The position numbers and the translations under genes are program-made. The notes below the pieces were generated by a model, which was not told where the DNA came from, searched no databases, and worked only from the letters and a program-made list of their open reading frames with translations. Of a stretch of DNA of 64,000 bases, positions 16,397-25,111 are shown one piece after another. Position 1 is the stretch's first letter. The number at the start of each line of letters is the position of its first letter. Source of the DNA: Bordetella genomosp. 11 (GTDB taxonomy: Bacteria; Pseudomonadota; Gammaproteobacteria; Burkholderiales; Burkholderiaceae_B); the NCBI RefSeq assembly GCF_002261215.1, contig NZ_NEVS01000001.1, forward strand, positions 1 to 64,000, read 5' to 3'.

Positions 16397-16960
16397 TCAG
16401 TTTTCTCCGGGGCGCATCAGCCTTCCCGCCAGGGCCGAGGAAGTCGTTGTGGAGAACTTCGTCATCAGGCGGGAGCGGTACATTTCCACGGTTCTCGGAC
16501 TCAAATTCAGGTGGCGGGCGACCATTTTGCTGGTTTTGCCTTCGGCGATCAGTAGCGCGATCTCGCGTTCGCGATCCGTCAGCGACGGGGACACCGGATG
16601 CGGCACGCTCAGGTCTTCGAAGGTCCAGAGGCATGATGCGAGCGGATCGCCGGCCGTCAGGGAACGGCCGATCAGGCGGCACCAGAACAGTTCGCCATCC
16701 AGCCGCTTCATGATCCGCTCGCAGGCGTAGATGCCCCTGGCGTTCAGCGCCGACCCGGCGCTTTCGCTGGCGCGCGCGACATCGCGTCCGGAGGGATACA
16801 AGGCGTCGAAGGAGGTGTCGTTCAGCTGTCCGGGCGGATAGCGGAAGATGGCCTCCAGGCGGGCGTTGGCGTGCGCGATGACCCGCCAGCGCGACACGCA
16901 TAGTCCGGCTGGAGCCAGCATGAAGACCTGCTTGTAGTCGAGCTGCGGCTGCACATCCAT
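16397..16960 (-). CDS. PAS-LuxR transcriptional regulator
   Basis: Regulator of 187 aa. The N-terminal 110 residues look like a PAS sensor domain (VIAHANARLEAIFRYPPGQL, then GELFWCRLIGRSL). The C-terminal part is a LuxR/NarL helix-turn-helix (LTDREREIALLIAEGKTSKM and HLNLSPRTVEMYRSRL). It is the last gene of the minus-strand run that starts at 22429 and lies 54 bases after the Bug gene. It may respond to a small molecule related to that pathway. Confidence 0.83.
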   Translation of the reverse strand: MDVQPQLDYKQVFMLAPAGLCVSRWRVIAHANARLEAIFRYPPGQLNDTSFDALYPSGRDVARASESAGSALNARGIYACERIMKRLDGELFWCRLIGRSLTAGDPLASCLWTFEDLSVPHPVSPSLTDREREIALLIAEGKTSKMVARHLNLSPRTVEMYRSRLMTKFSTTTSSALAGRLMRPGEN

Positions 16961-17014
16961 GCGGCCTCCCGGTTTCGCGCCGGGGAGCCGGCGCGTAAGC
17001 CGAAATCTACGCCA

Positions 17015-17995
17015 CTAGTCGCCATTCGTGATATGCGCCTTCTGTATGATTTCACGCGAGGTATCGATCGCGCGCTCAAGGAATTTGGCGTAGTCATCCG
17101 GGCCGCCGCCCGCGGCCTCGAAACCGAGGTCGGCGATATGGCGGGCGGTATCCGGTGCTTTCAATCGCGCGTCGAAGCCCGCGGCCAGTTTTTGCACGAC
17201 GTCGTCCGGCACGCCTTTGGGCGCGATCACCCCGTAGGAGATGACGCCCGCGACGGCGGGCAGGCCGGCTTCCGCGAAGGTGGGGACGTCCGGCAGGGAT
17301 GCCAGCCGGTGCGGGCCGGTGACCGCCAGGGCGCGCAGGCGGCCGGACTGGATATGCGGCAGCACGGTGGACGGGGCGGAGAAGTTGACCTGCGTTTCCC
17401 CGGCGACCACCGCCATGACCGACGGTGCGCCGCCCCGGTAGGGAACGTGGACCAGTCCCGCGCCGGTGACCATGTTGAATTGTTCCCCCGCCAGGTGCAG
17501 CGCCGTGCCGTTGCCCGCGGAACTGAAATTGAGCCGGCCGGGATGGCTTTTGGCCAGTGCGATGAGTTCGGCGACGTTGCGCGCGGGGACGTCCTTGTTC
17601 ACGGACAGCACGATGGGCGATGTGGCCGCCAGGATGACGGCGCGGAAGTCCTTGCGGGTGTCGTAGGGCAGCTTGCCGCCCAGCAATGTCGCGTTGATCG
17701 GAAAGGCGCTGTCCACCATGCCCAGCGTGTAGCCGTTGGGTTGCGCGGTCGCGACGACGTTGGTGCCCGCGACCGACGCCCCGCCCGCGCGGTTTTCGAC
17801 GATGATGCGCTCGCCCAGGCCGCCGCCCGGCGTGCTGGCGAGCAGGCGCGCCACGACGTCGGAGGCGCCCCCGGGTGCGTAGGGCACGATGATGCGTATG
17901 GGCTGCGACGGGAAGGGATCGGCGGCGTGGCTGGCCGGGGCAAGCGCGCAGCATAGCGCCAGAGCCGCGATACGCGGCAGGTTGCGCGGGTTCAT
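17015..17995 (-). CDS. Bug/TctC-family periplasmic solute-binding protein
   Basis: Protein of 326 aa with a signal peptide (NLPRIAALALCCALAPASHA, cleaved before ADPF). The Bug start FPSQPIRIIVPYAPGGASDV and the mid-protein VHVPYRGGAPSVMAVVAGE stretch are clear. It has no linked TctAB transporter genes. It lies between an enolase-superfamily gene and the LuxR gene in the same orientation, so it likely binds the acid that the neighbouring enzymes degrade. Confidence 0.9.
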   Translation of the reverse strand: MNPRNLPRIAALALCCALAPASHAADPFPSQPIRIIVPYAPGGASDVVARLLASTPGGGLGERIIVENRAGGASVAGTNVVATAQPNGYTLGMVDSAFPINATLLGGKLPYDTRKDFRAVILAATSPIVLSVNKDVPARNVAELIALAKSHPGRLNFSSAGNGTALHLAGEQFNMVTGAGLVHVPYRGGAPSVMAVVAGETQVNFSAPSTVLPHIQSGRLRALAVTGPHRLASLPDVPTFAEAGLPAVAGVISYGVIAPKGVPDDVVQKLAAGFDARLKAPDTARHIADLGFEAAGGGPDDYAKFLERAIDTSREIIQKAHITNGD

Positions 17996-18104
17996 GGTGT
18001 CTCCTCGTTTTTATTCGGGGTTCGCGCCGGCGCCTGTCGGCCGGTCGCGTTGGTGTGCCGTGCCGCGGCGCATGCCGCAGCCGGCGGGATCGCCGTCGGC
18101 GCGG

Positions 18105-19202
18105 TCAAGCCGTGGCCGCGTATCGGCGCAGGACCTCCGGATCGGGTTCGAAACCCAGGCCTGGCACGTCCGGCACGCGCACCGTGCCGTTGCGCGGCAG
18201 GGTGGCGCCGCCGGAAAGCTCCACCGGCATTTCGCAGTAGAAGCGTTCCAGTATCGGATCGGTTTCCAGGGTGGAGAGCACGTGCATGGTAGCCAGGAGG
18301 CCGGGGCCGAAGTAGGCGCTGTGCGGCATCAGGCGCACGCCCCGGCGGGCCGCGTCGCGCGCGACTTCCAGCAAGGCGGTGATGCCCCCGGTCTTGATGG
18401 CGCTGGGCTGCGCGTAGGCAATGCCGGTACTGTCCAGCACGCGGCGGAATTCGACCGGGTTGCCGACGTTCTCGCCCATGGCCAGCGGCGTATCGATGCG
18501 GCGCGCCAGCTCCGCCATCGCGTCGAAGTCGTCCACCGGGAACAGCGGCTCTTCCAGCCACATGGGGTCGTAGGGCGCGACGTCCCGGGCGAACTGCTCG
18601 GCCTGGCGCAGGTCGAAGGGACAGTTCAGGTCTACCATCAGGCCCGTGTGCGGGCCGATCGCGGCGCGCGATTCGCGCACGGAAGGCACGTCGCGTTCGT
18701 GCAGCTTGACGTAGCGGTAGCCCTGGTCGACGGCGCGGGCGGCAAAGCGCGCGGCCAGCGCCGGGTCGCGGTACGGCAGCAAACTGGCATAGACGGGGAT
18801 ATCGGCCGTGCGCCGCGGACCGATCAGCGCATGCACCGGCAGGCCGGCGGCCTTGGCGGCGATGTCCCACAGCGCGATGTCGATCGCGGATATCGCGTAT
18901 TGCAGCGGACCGGCGCGGCCGAAGTGATAAAGGGTGCGGACGAGCTTGTCGACGACATCCTCGCGCCGCAGCGCGTCTTCGCCGATGCACAGCGGCGCTG
19001 CCAGCCGATCGATCAACAGGCGCGTGACCGGCCAGATGCGCACGCCGAAGGCATCGCCCCAGCCGACGATGCCGCTATCGGTGGTGACCCTGACGAGCAG
19101 GCTCTCCATTTCGGTGCGAGGTTTGCCGCCCAGCGGCAGCGGTGCGGCGCCGCTATCGTAGGGGACCGCGATGGGCAGGGTCTCGATGGAAACGATCTTC
19201 AT
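18105..19202 (-). CDS. Enolase-superfamily enzyme (mandelate racemase/muconate lactonizing type)
   Basis: Protein of 365 aa. The barrel residues are visible in order: the Lys region YRYVKLHERD, metal ligands at MVDLNCPFD, WLEEPLFP and MGENVGNP, and the distal His in LMPHSAYFGPG. These enzymes abstract a proton next to a carboxylate and often dehydrate or epimerise sugar acids. It is the second such enzyme in this operon; the first is at 20264-21430. The pair, with a D-2-hydroxyacid dehydrogenase between them, points to degradation of a sugar acid or hydroxy-dicarboxylate. Confidence 0.85.
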   Translation of the reverse strand: MKIVSIETLPIAVPYDSGAAPLPLGGKPRTEMESLLVRVTTDSGIVGWGDAFGVRIWPVTRLLIDRLAAPLCIGEDALRREDVVDKLVRTLYHFGRAGPLQYAISAIDIALWDIAAKAAGLPVHALIGPRRTADIPVYASLLPYRDPALAARFAARAVDQGYRYVKLHERDVPSVRESRAAIGPHTGLMVDLNCPFDLRQAEQFARDVAPYDPMWLEEPLFPVDDFDAMAELARRIDTPLAMGENVGNPVEFRRVLDSTGIAYAQPSAIKTGGITALLEVARDAARRGVRLMPHSAYFGPGLLATMHVLSTLETDPILERFYCEMPVELSGGATLPRNGTVRVPDVPGLGFEPDPEVLRRYAATA

Positions 19203-19211
19203 GGTGCGGGC

Positions 19212-20267
19212 TCAATTCCGTGTAGCGGTGGCGCCGTCGCGGGCGGCGGGCGTGGCGTCGTTGGCCAGGGGTTCGCCATTCAGCCAGTGCATGAAATTGC
19301 GCAGGAAGATCTCGTTGAAGCGCGCGGCATTGCCCGGCGAGGCGCCGGCGTTGTGCGGCGATATCCAGGTGTGCGGCGCGGTCCATAGCGGCGAGTCGGC
19401 GGGCAGCGGCTCGGTGGCGAAGACGTCCAGGTAGGCCGAGCGCAGCCGGCCGTCACGCAAGGCGGCCGCCAGCGCGTTCTCGTCCATCAGCTCGCCGCGT
19501 CCGATGTTGGCGACGCCCGCGCGGGGCGGCAGCAGGTCGATGCGCCGGGCATCGAGCAGGTTGCGCGTTTCCGGCGTCAACGGGCAGGCCAGCACCAGCC
19601 AGTCGCATGATGGCAGCAGCCCGTCCAGCGCGTCCAGGCCGCAGACGCGGTCGAAGTGCGGCACCGCGCCGGTGCCGCGCCGCACGCCTATCGTTGCCAG
19701 GCCCACGGCCTTGAGCAGCCGGCCGATCTCTCGCCCGATGGGGCCGAGGCCGACGATGAGCGCCGTCTGTTCATGCAGGTCGCGCGCCATGTGCGCGGCG
19801 GCCAGGGGTTGCCAGCGCCGCTGCGCCTGCGCGTCCAGCCAATACGTGAATCCGCGCGATTGGCAGAGCATGGCGCCGACCACCGTCTGGGCGATCGGGA
19901 CGGCATTGCCGCCCGACGATGTGGTCAGGCGTACCGTGCGCCGCAGCGTGTGCTGGTAGAGGGGGTTATCGATTCCGGCGGAACAGACGTGCAGCCACTG
20001 GGCATGCGGCGCGGCATCGAAGGCGTCGAAGAAGGCCCGGCTGGCCGGGCTGGGCGCGTCCTTGCTGCTGCCCTGCATGATGTCGCGCGAGAAGAAGCCC
20101 AGCCGTATCGATGCCTGGTCCTGCGCGGACAGGGCCAGCCCGGGCTGGCCGGGCGCGACGATCAGGCGCAACGGATGCCCGGCGGCGCGCGCCAGGGCAA
20201 GCAGACGGTCGCCCATCTCGTCGCAAAGGGTTTTCGAAAGCAACAGACCTGCCGGTTCCGTGTTCAT
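19212..20267 (-). CDS. D-2-hydroxyacid dehydrogenase (NAD(P)-dependent, GhrA-like)
   Basis: Protein of 351 aa of the D-isomer-specific 2-hydroxyacid dehydrogenase family. The nucleotide-binding motif is IVGLGPIGREIGRLL (about residue 175). The catalytic regions are ANIGRGELMDENAL and the His in TWISPHNAG. The start ATG (20267) overlaps the stop of the upstream enolase-superfamily gene by four bases, which decides the start over longer open frames. It probably reduces or oxidises a 2-oxo/2-hydroxy acid made by the flanking enolase-superfamily enzymes. Confidence 0.86.
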   Translation of the reverse strand: MNTEPAGLLLSKTLCDEMGDRLLALARAAGHPLRLIVAPGQPGLALSAQDQASIRLGFFSRDIMQGSSKDAPSPASRAFFDAFDAAPHAQWLHVCSAGIDNPLYQHTLRRTVRLTTSSGGNAVPIAQTVVGAMLCQSRGFTYWLDAQAQRRWQPLAAAHMARDLHEQTALIVGLGPIGREIGRLLKAVGLATIGVRRGTGAVPHFDRVCGLDALDGLLPSCDWLVLACPLTPETRNLLDARRIDLLPPRAGVANIGRGELMDENALAAALRDGRLRSAYLDVFATEPLPADSPLWTAPHTWISPHNAGASPGNAARFNEIFLRNFMHWLNGEPLANDATPAARDGATATRN

Positions 20268-21430
20268 GGCGCGATGACCGTATGGCGTCCCGCATAGGCG
20301 CTCAGTGCCTCCGGGTCCGCATCGATGCCGATGCCGGGCGCGTCGTGCAGCGACACGTGGCCGTCCATCGGCGTGGGGAAGCCCGCTGCGCCGAGCGTGC
20401 GCAGGGGATTGGAATTGGCGTCCAGTTCGAGCACGCCGTCGCCGCCCGCGGCGCACAGGACGTGCGCGGCCAGCGCGGCGCCGATATGCGAACCGAAGGC
20501 ATGCGGGCAATAGCGCTTGCCGCGCGCCAAGGTTTCGCGCGCCAGCGGCAGCACCCCGCTGACGCCTCCCCACTTGCCCAGGTCGGGTTGGACCACGTCC
20601 AGCCAGTCGAAGGCGGCGCGGAAGGCGTCCAGTGTCAACAAATTTTCCCCCGCCGCCAGGCGGTGTCCGGCGGCGCGCAGCGCCTGCCATTCCGACGCGG
20701 GGCGTTCGGGGCCGATGGGTTCTTCCACCCATTGCAGCGGCAGCGGCCGGATGCGGTCCAGCGCCCGCCGCGCGGCGTCCACATCCCAGCCGCAGTTGGC
20801 ATCGATCATCGCGCTCTCGCCGGATGCCAGGCCGCCCACGGTTGCCTCCAGGGCATCGAGCGCGCGGTCGTCCGCGAAGCCGGCCTTGAACTTGAAGGCG
20901 CGAAAGCCCCGCTCGCGCAGCGCATCCAGATCGCGTTGCGATATCGCCGGGGACACGCCGCTCGCATAGACGGGCAGGCGGCGCGCCTGGCCGCCCAGCA
21001 AGCGGTACAGCGGTATGCCGCGCGCGCGCGCGGCCAGGTCCCAGAGGGCACAGTCCAGGCCCGCCAGCACGTGGGCGATGGGGCCGGGTTCGCCCGCCAG
21101 CCGCAGCATGGGCAGCATGGCCGTCGCGAGTTCATCCAGCAACGCCGGAATCGCGTCGATCGTCCTGCCCACCGCGCGGGGCGCCACCAGCTTTTCGAGG
21201 ATCGAGGCGCGGTGATACGCGCCGAAGGGCGGATGGCCGCTCCAGATTTCGCCCCAGCCATGATGGCCGGCACCATCTTCCACTTTGACCAGGGTCGAGG
21301 TGCGTTGCGTCGATGTACCGAAGGAGGATTCGACCGCGGGCGGCGCATCGTCCTGGAAAACGTAGACCTGGATGCGCGCGATGTGGACGGCGCTGGGCGG
21401 CATGGCGGGCGGGAAAGACTGTGGGGGCAT
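20264..21430 (-). CDS. Enolase-superfamily enzyme (mandelate racemase/muconate lactonizing type)
   Basis: Protein of 388 aa. The K-x-K general base motif is in RAFKFKAGFADD, metal ligands are in MIDANCGWD, WVEEPIGPE and AAGENLL, and a distal His is in AFGSHIGAAL. This is the mandelate racemase subgroup pattern, typical of sugar-acid dehydratases and racemases. It lies 30 bases downstream of the Bug gene and overlaps the next gene by four bases. Confidence 0.86.
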   Translation of the reverse strand: MPPQSFPPAMPPSAVHIARIQVYVFQDDAPPAVESSFGTSTQRTSTLVKVEDGAGHHGWGEIWSGHPPFGAYHRASILEKLVAPRAVGRTIDAIPALLDELATAMLPMLRLAGEPGPIAHVLAGLDCALWDLAARARGIPLYRLLGGQARRLPVYASGVSPAISQRDLDALRERGFRAFKFKAGFADDRALDALEATVGGLASGESAMIDANCGWDVDAARRALDRIRPLPLQWVEEPIGPERPASEWQALRAAGHRLAAGENLLTLDAFRAAFDWLDVVQPDLGKWGGVSGVLPLARETLARGKRYCPHAFGSHIGAALAAHVLCAAGGDGVLELDANSNPLRTLGAAGFPTPMDGHVSLHDAPGIGIDADPEALSAYAGRHTVIAP

Positions 21431-21460
21431 CGGATATCCTGCGGTTCTGTCGAGCGGCGT

Positions 21461-22429
21461 TCAACGATTGGTCAGGCCGGGCGAGCGCGCGACCACGTCG
21501 GCCCATAGCCGCGATTGCGCCTGCCATTCCTGCTGGAACGCCGCGCTGGATCCTCCGCCCGGCTCCAGCCCGCCGCCGCGCAGCACCGCCTGGATCTCCG
21601 GCGCCGCCAGCGCGCGGTTCAGCGCGGCATTCAGCCGGTCCACGCGATCGGCCGGTACCTGCGACCGGGCGAACATGCCGGCCCATGACGAAATCTCCAT
21701 GCCCGGTACGCCCGCCTCGGCCATCGTCGGAATGTCGGGGAAGGCCGCCGACCGCGCGTGGCCGGTGGTGGCCAGGCGCCTGACTCGCCCGGCGCTGACG
21801 AAGGGCTGGGTAACGGCCTGGGTTTCGATCAGCATGTCGGCGTTGCCGGCCGCGACCCCCAGCGCCGCCGCGGGGCTGCCATTGAAGGGAACCTGGTAGA
21901 TGTCGGCACCGGTCCGTTGCTTCAGGACTTCCGTCGCCAGTTGGGCGGCGCTGCCGGGGCCGCTGTTGGCGGCCACCAGCGCGCCGGGCTTCTGTTTGGC
22001 GCGGGCGATCAGCGCCGCCATCGAATCGATGCCGCTGTCGCTGCGCACGATCAGGAAGAAGTCGGTGGAATAGAGCTTGCCGACCGCCTTCAGGTCCTTC
22101 AGCACGTCGACGGCCTGGCGCGGATAGACGTGCGGATTGATGGCCATGGTGCTGCCCGCGGCAACCAGTACGGTATAGCCGTCCGGCGGGTTCTTCAGGA
22201 CTTCCTGCGCCGCGATCTGGCCATTGGCGCCCGGGCGGTTTTCCACCACCACGGGCTGGCCCAGCGCCTGCGCCATGGCCGGCGCGATCGCGCGCATGCC
22301 GGTATCCGGTGTGGATCCGGCCGGAGAGGCGATGACGAGGGTGATCGTGTGTGTCGGGAAGCCGGGTTCCGCGGCGTGGGTGGCGGCGCATGCCGTCAGG
22401 CAGGCCAGGGTCGATAGCAAACGGCGCAT
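21461..22429 (-). CDS. Bug/TctC-family periplasmic solute-binding protein
   Basis: Protein of 322 aa with a signal peptide (MRRLLSTLACLTACAATHA, cleaved before AEP). The Bug core starts at FPTHTITLVIASPAGSTPDT, a somewhat divergent version of the usual motif. It is the first gene of the minus-strand run (22429 to 16397) and is divergent from a LysR gene at 22616. The run is probably induced by the ligand of this protein through that regulator. Confidence 0.89.
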   Translation of the reverse strand: MRRLLSTLACLTACAATHAAEPGFPTHTITLVIASPAGSTPDTGMRAIAPAMAQALGQPVVVENRPGANGQIAAQEVLKNPPDGYTVLVAAGSTMAINPHVYPRQAVDVLKDLKAVGKLYSTDFFLIVRSDSGIDSMAALIARAKQKPGALVAANSGPGSAAQLATEVLKQRTGADIYQVPFNGSPAAALGVAAGNADMLIETQAVTQPFVSAGRVRRLATTGHARSAAFPDIPTMAEAGVPGMEISSWAGMFARSQVPADRVDRLNAALNRALAAPEIQAVLRGGGLEPGGGSSAAFQQEWQAQSRLWADVVARSPGLTNR

Positions 22430-22615
22430 GGTTGTCTCCTTGCCGGGACGTCGCGCGCCGCAGGATGGGCTCGTCGCGTTCCGGTCGACTATTGCCGCAT
22501 CTTAGGAGGGGTGTCCGCGATGGTCTAATACCAAAATAATCCTGCGCGATACGCGAAGCGTTTCACCGCGTGCGGCGCTGCACTGCAACCGGATCACGGA
22601 CGGCCCGAACCTTCC

Positions 22616-23545
22616 ATGTCGACGCGCGCATCCAATCTGGACCTACGCATGGTCCGGCAATTCCTGGCAGTGGCCGAAACGCTGAGCTTTCGGCGGGCGG
22701 CGGAGCAGATGCACATGGCGCAACCGCCGCTCAGCCAGGCCATCATGCGCCTGGAGGCCCTGGTGCAGGCGAAACTGTTCGAGCGGTCGCCGCGCGGCGT
22801 GCGGCTGACACCGGCCGGCGAGGTTTTCAAGCTGGAAGCCGTGCGGCTGTTGAACCAGGCCGGCCGGGCGCTGGAACGCACGCAGCGCGCCGGTCGCGGC
22901 GAACTCGGCACCGTGCACGTGGGTTTCATCGGGCCCGCCATGATCGCGCTGCTGCCCAAGGTCATACTGGCCTTTCGGGAACGCTTTGCCGGGGTGGAGC
23001 TGGCCTTGCACGAGGGCAGTTCCATGCAGGTCGCCGGGATGATCAATTCGGATATCGTGGATATCGGTTTCCTGGTGACCCCGGCAGACCTGCAGCCGGA
23101 CGTATCGACCGAGGTCATCGTGGTGGACAACCTGGTGGCGGTGCTGCCGGCCGGGCACAGGCTGAGCGGTGAATCGCGCATACGCCTGGAAGACCTGGCC
23201 GACGATGCCTTCGTGCTGTTTTCCGCGCAGGGGGTACCGACGCTTTCGTCGCGCATCGCGGCGCTGTGCCGGCAGGCGGGTTTCGAGCCCCGCATTGCGC
23301 AGGAGGCGGTGCAGATTTCGACGGTACTGGGACTGGTGGCGGGCGGCGTGGGGGTATCCATCCTGCCGGGCTCCATCGTTGCCCTGGCCACTGGCGCGAC
23401 GGCGTGCAAGCCCATCGTCGCCGATGCCGACTTGCTGCGCGTGAGGATCTGCGCGGCGTATCGTGCTGAACGGCTCAGCGATGCGGCGCAGGCCTTTCTG
23501 ATGACGGCTCGCCTGCATGCCACGGGGGCGGCCGGCCCGGGTTAG
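22616..23545 (+). CDS. LysR-family transcriptional regulator
   Basis: Regulator of 309 aa. The helix-turn-helix region is ETLSFRRAAEQMHMAQPPLS with LFERSPRGVRLTPAGE, and the effector domain runs from about residue 95. It belongs to the BenM/CatM-like half of the family by its QPPLSQAI helix. It is divergent from the Bug/enolase-superfamily operon with 186 bases between starts, so it is the likely controller of that operon. Confidence 0.88.
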   Translation: MSTRASNLDLRMVRQFLAVAETLSFRRAAEQMHMAQPPLSQAIMRLEALVQAKLFERSPRGVRLTPAGEVFKLEAVRLLNQAGRALERTQRAGRGELGTVHVGFIGPAMIALLPKVILAFRERFAGVELALHEGSSMQVAGMINSDIVDIGFLVTPADLQPDVSTEVIVVDNLVAVLPAGHRLSGESRIRLEDLADDAFVLFSAQGVPTLSSRIAALCRQAGFEPRIAQEAVQISTVLGLVAGGVGVSILPGSIVALATGATACKPIVADADLLRVRICAAYRAERLSDAAQAFLMTARLHATGAAGPG

Positions 23546-23681
23546 CCGCGGACGGGCCTGTCTGGCCGGGGAGCGGGCGCAGCCGGGCCGTATCGGGTGC
23601 GGTTTTTGCGCGTCATGGGACGCGGCGCCGCGGCGGTGCGCTGGTCACCGTCCGCCGCGCGACCTTGTGCGAGCCCTTGCC

Positions 23682-24392
23682 ATGACCACACGTCCCAAAG
23701 AAGAAAAGCCTGCGCCTTCCAGGGCGGCGGTACCTGCCCGAGCAAAACCCGCCGGCGGCGATGACAGCCTGGCCCAGCCCGCGCAGCAGCCGCGCACGCT
23801 GGAAGAATGCCGCCGCTGCGCCTTATGGCACGATGCGACCCAGCCCGTGCCGGGCCGCGGTCCGAAACGCGCCGCTATCCTGCTGGTGGGCGAGCAGCCG
23901 GGAGACCAGGAGGACAAGGCCGGCGAACCCTTCGTCGGGCCGGCCGGCAACCTGCTGGATCGCGCGCTGGACGAGGCCCGGGTGCGCCGCGACGACGTCT
24001 TCATCACCAACGCCGTCAAGCACTTCAAGTGGTTTCCGCGCGGCAAGCGGCGCATGCACAAGACGCCTGCCCAGCGGGAAGTCCAGGCCTGCCACTATTG
24101 GCTGGAGAAGGAACTGGCGTCGGTGCGACCCCGCGTTGCCGTGGCGCTGGGGGCCACCGCGTTGAGGGCGCTGATGCAGCGTGCCGATGTGCGGTTGACG
24201 GCAATGCTGGGCCAGCCCGTCCGCATCGGCGACCTGACCGTCGTGCCCACCTACCATCCTTCCTTCATATTGCGCGCGCCGGATCCGCGCTCGCGCGAAA
24301 TGGCGTATGCGGCTTTGGTGCAGGCACTGCAGCGGGCGGGACGCATCGCCAGCGATGCCGGCGACGGGCAAACCCCCGCGGCGGGCGCCTGA
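23682..24392 (+). CDS. UdgX-type uracil-DNA glycosylase
   Basis: Protein of 236 aa of the family 4-like uracil-DNA glycosylases. The motifs LVGEQPGDQEDKAGEPFVG and VVPTYHPSFILRAPD are present. The loop GKRRMHKTP carries His126, which matches the UdgX-specific KRRIH loop; in UdgX this His forms a covalent link to DNA after uracil removal. The Cys pattern (CRRC, ACHYW) fits the family's iron-sulfur cluster. The N-terminal 40 residues are a low-complexity Pro/Ala/Lys leader. ATG 23682 gives the family's normal start. The gene converges with DUF4148 copy 3, whose terminator begins at its stop codon. Confidence 0.88.
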   Translation: MTTRPKEEKPAPSRAAVPARAKPAGGDDSLAQPAQQPRTLEECRRCALWHDATQPVPGRGPKRAAILLVGEQPGDQEDKAGEPFVGPAGNLLDRALDEARVRRDDVFITNAVKHFKWFPRGKRRMHKTPAQREVQACHYWLEKELASVRPRVAVALGATALRALMQRADVRLTAMLGQPVRIGDLTVVPTYHPSFILRAPDPRSREMAYAALVQALQRAGRIASDAGDGQTPAAGA

Positions 24393-24425
24393 AAAAGACA
24401 TCGGCCCCGTGAGGGCGGGGCCGAT
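24392..24425 (-). terminator. Rho-independent terminator after DUF4148 copy 3
   Basis: On the minus strand, stem ATCGGCCCC/GGGGCCGAT (24400-24425) with an 8-base loop, followed by a short T tract (24392-24396). It touches the stop codon of the convergent UdgX gene. Confidence 0.85.
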
Positions 24426-24546
24426 GGGTACTGCACGAGAGGAGCACCGGAAGACGCCCCGCCTCTCTTCGGGGCTGCCACCTGCCTTTTGGGCGGGCGG
24501 CCGGTCTGGTCGGCCGGCGTGTCCGCCGGCGCCGCGCCGTTCCGGC
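24392..24546 (-). ncRNA. Conserved 3'UTR, candidate small RNA (third copy)
   Basis: After the DUF4148 stop on the minus strand there is a GC-rich stretch, then a hairpin closed by GAGAGG (24467-24462) and CCTCTC (24442-24437), then GTGCAGTAC, then the terminator. The hairpin pair, the GCGGGG after its 5' arm, the GCAGTAC linker and the terminator match copies 1 and 2. The sequence farther upstream does not, and this is the pattern expected of a selected RNA element. Confidence 0.4.
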
Positions 24547-24876
24547 TTAAACGCCTTGGAACGGCTGGTTATCGAGATCGCCGAAGGCGACGTCGCCATG
24601 CACACCGCCGGCGGCGACCGTGGCGGGCACGGAGGGGACGTCGGCCTGGGCGGTGAACGGGGCATTGTCCACATCGGCATTGCCGGTCAGGCCGGCCGCG
24701 CGCGCTTGCGCCAGGTCTGCCGCGACTTGGCTACGGCTGGCGGCATTGCTGTCGACTTGGCCGTATACGCCCTGGAACGGGGTGTTGTCGGTGTCGCCGC
24801 GGGGCGTACCCGCTTGGGCGCCAGCCACCAGGGCCAGGGACAGGGCGACGGAAGAAACGAGGGTTTGGATTTTCAT
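24547..24876 (-). CDS. Small exported DUF4148-family protein, copy 3
   Basis: Protein of 109 aa with a signal peptide (MKIQTLVSSVALSLALVAGA, cleaved near AQA-G). It shares the family layout with copies 1 and 2: TDNTPFQGVYGQ, a SRSQVAADLAQARAAGL helix, VDNAPFTAQAD and LDNQPFQG near the end. Sequence identity to the other two is moderate, so this is an older paralog. GGAG lies before ATG with the same GTGCCATG context as the other copies. It lies downstream of the histidine kinase in the same direction but has its own promoter region. Confidence 0.84.
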   Translation of the reverse strand: MKIQTLVSSVALSLALVAGAQAGTPRGDTDNTPFQGVYGQVDSNAASRSQVAADLAQARAAGLTGNADVDNAPFTAQADVPSVPATVAAGGVHGDVAFGDLDNQPFQGV

Positions 24877-24960
24877 GGCACTTCTCCATTAGTCGGTTGG
24901 GGGAACGGCGCTGGTTGTGGTGCGCCCTGTTCCCGACGTGTGGATATTGTGCGCGTCAAC

Positions 24961-24979
24961 ATCATAGGGATAAACCCTT
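24961..24979 (-). promoter_or_regulatory. DUF4148 copy 3 promoter with AAGGGTTTATCCCTA element
   Basis: On the minus strand the AGGG-N5-CCCT dyad (24965-24979) is immediately followed by TATGAT (24961-24966), a good -10 hexamer, about 85 bases before the ATG. The same 15-mer lies upstream of DUF4148 copy 2. The surrounding region 24877-25111 is unusually AT-rich for this genome and holds no gene. Confidence 0.55.
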
Positions 24980-25111
24980 GGTCGACGAATTCACTTTTCC
25001 AATTCCAGGACTAATAGAAGAAAGTGTCCGTGTAAAAAAGTATAAATCGATAGTGCTGGTCTATGTAGCCCCGGTCGCTGGTTATTCGTTTATTCAACGC
25101 CGCCACGCGCT

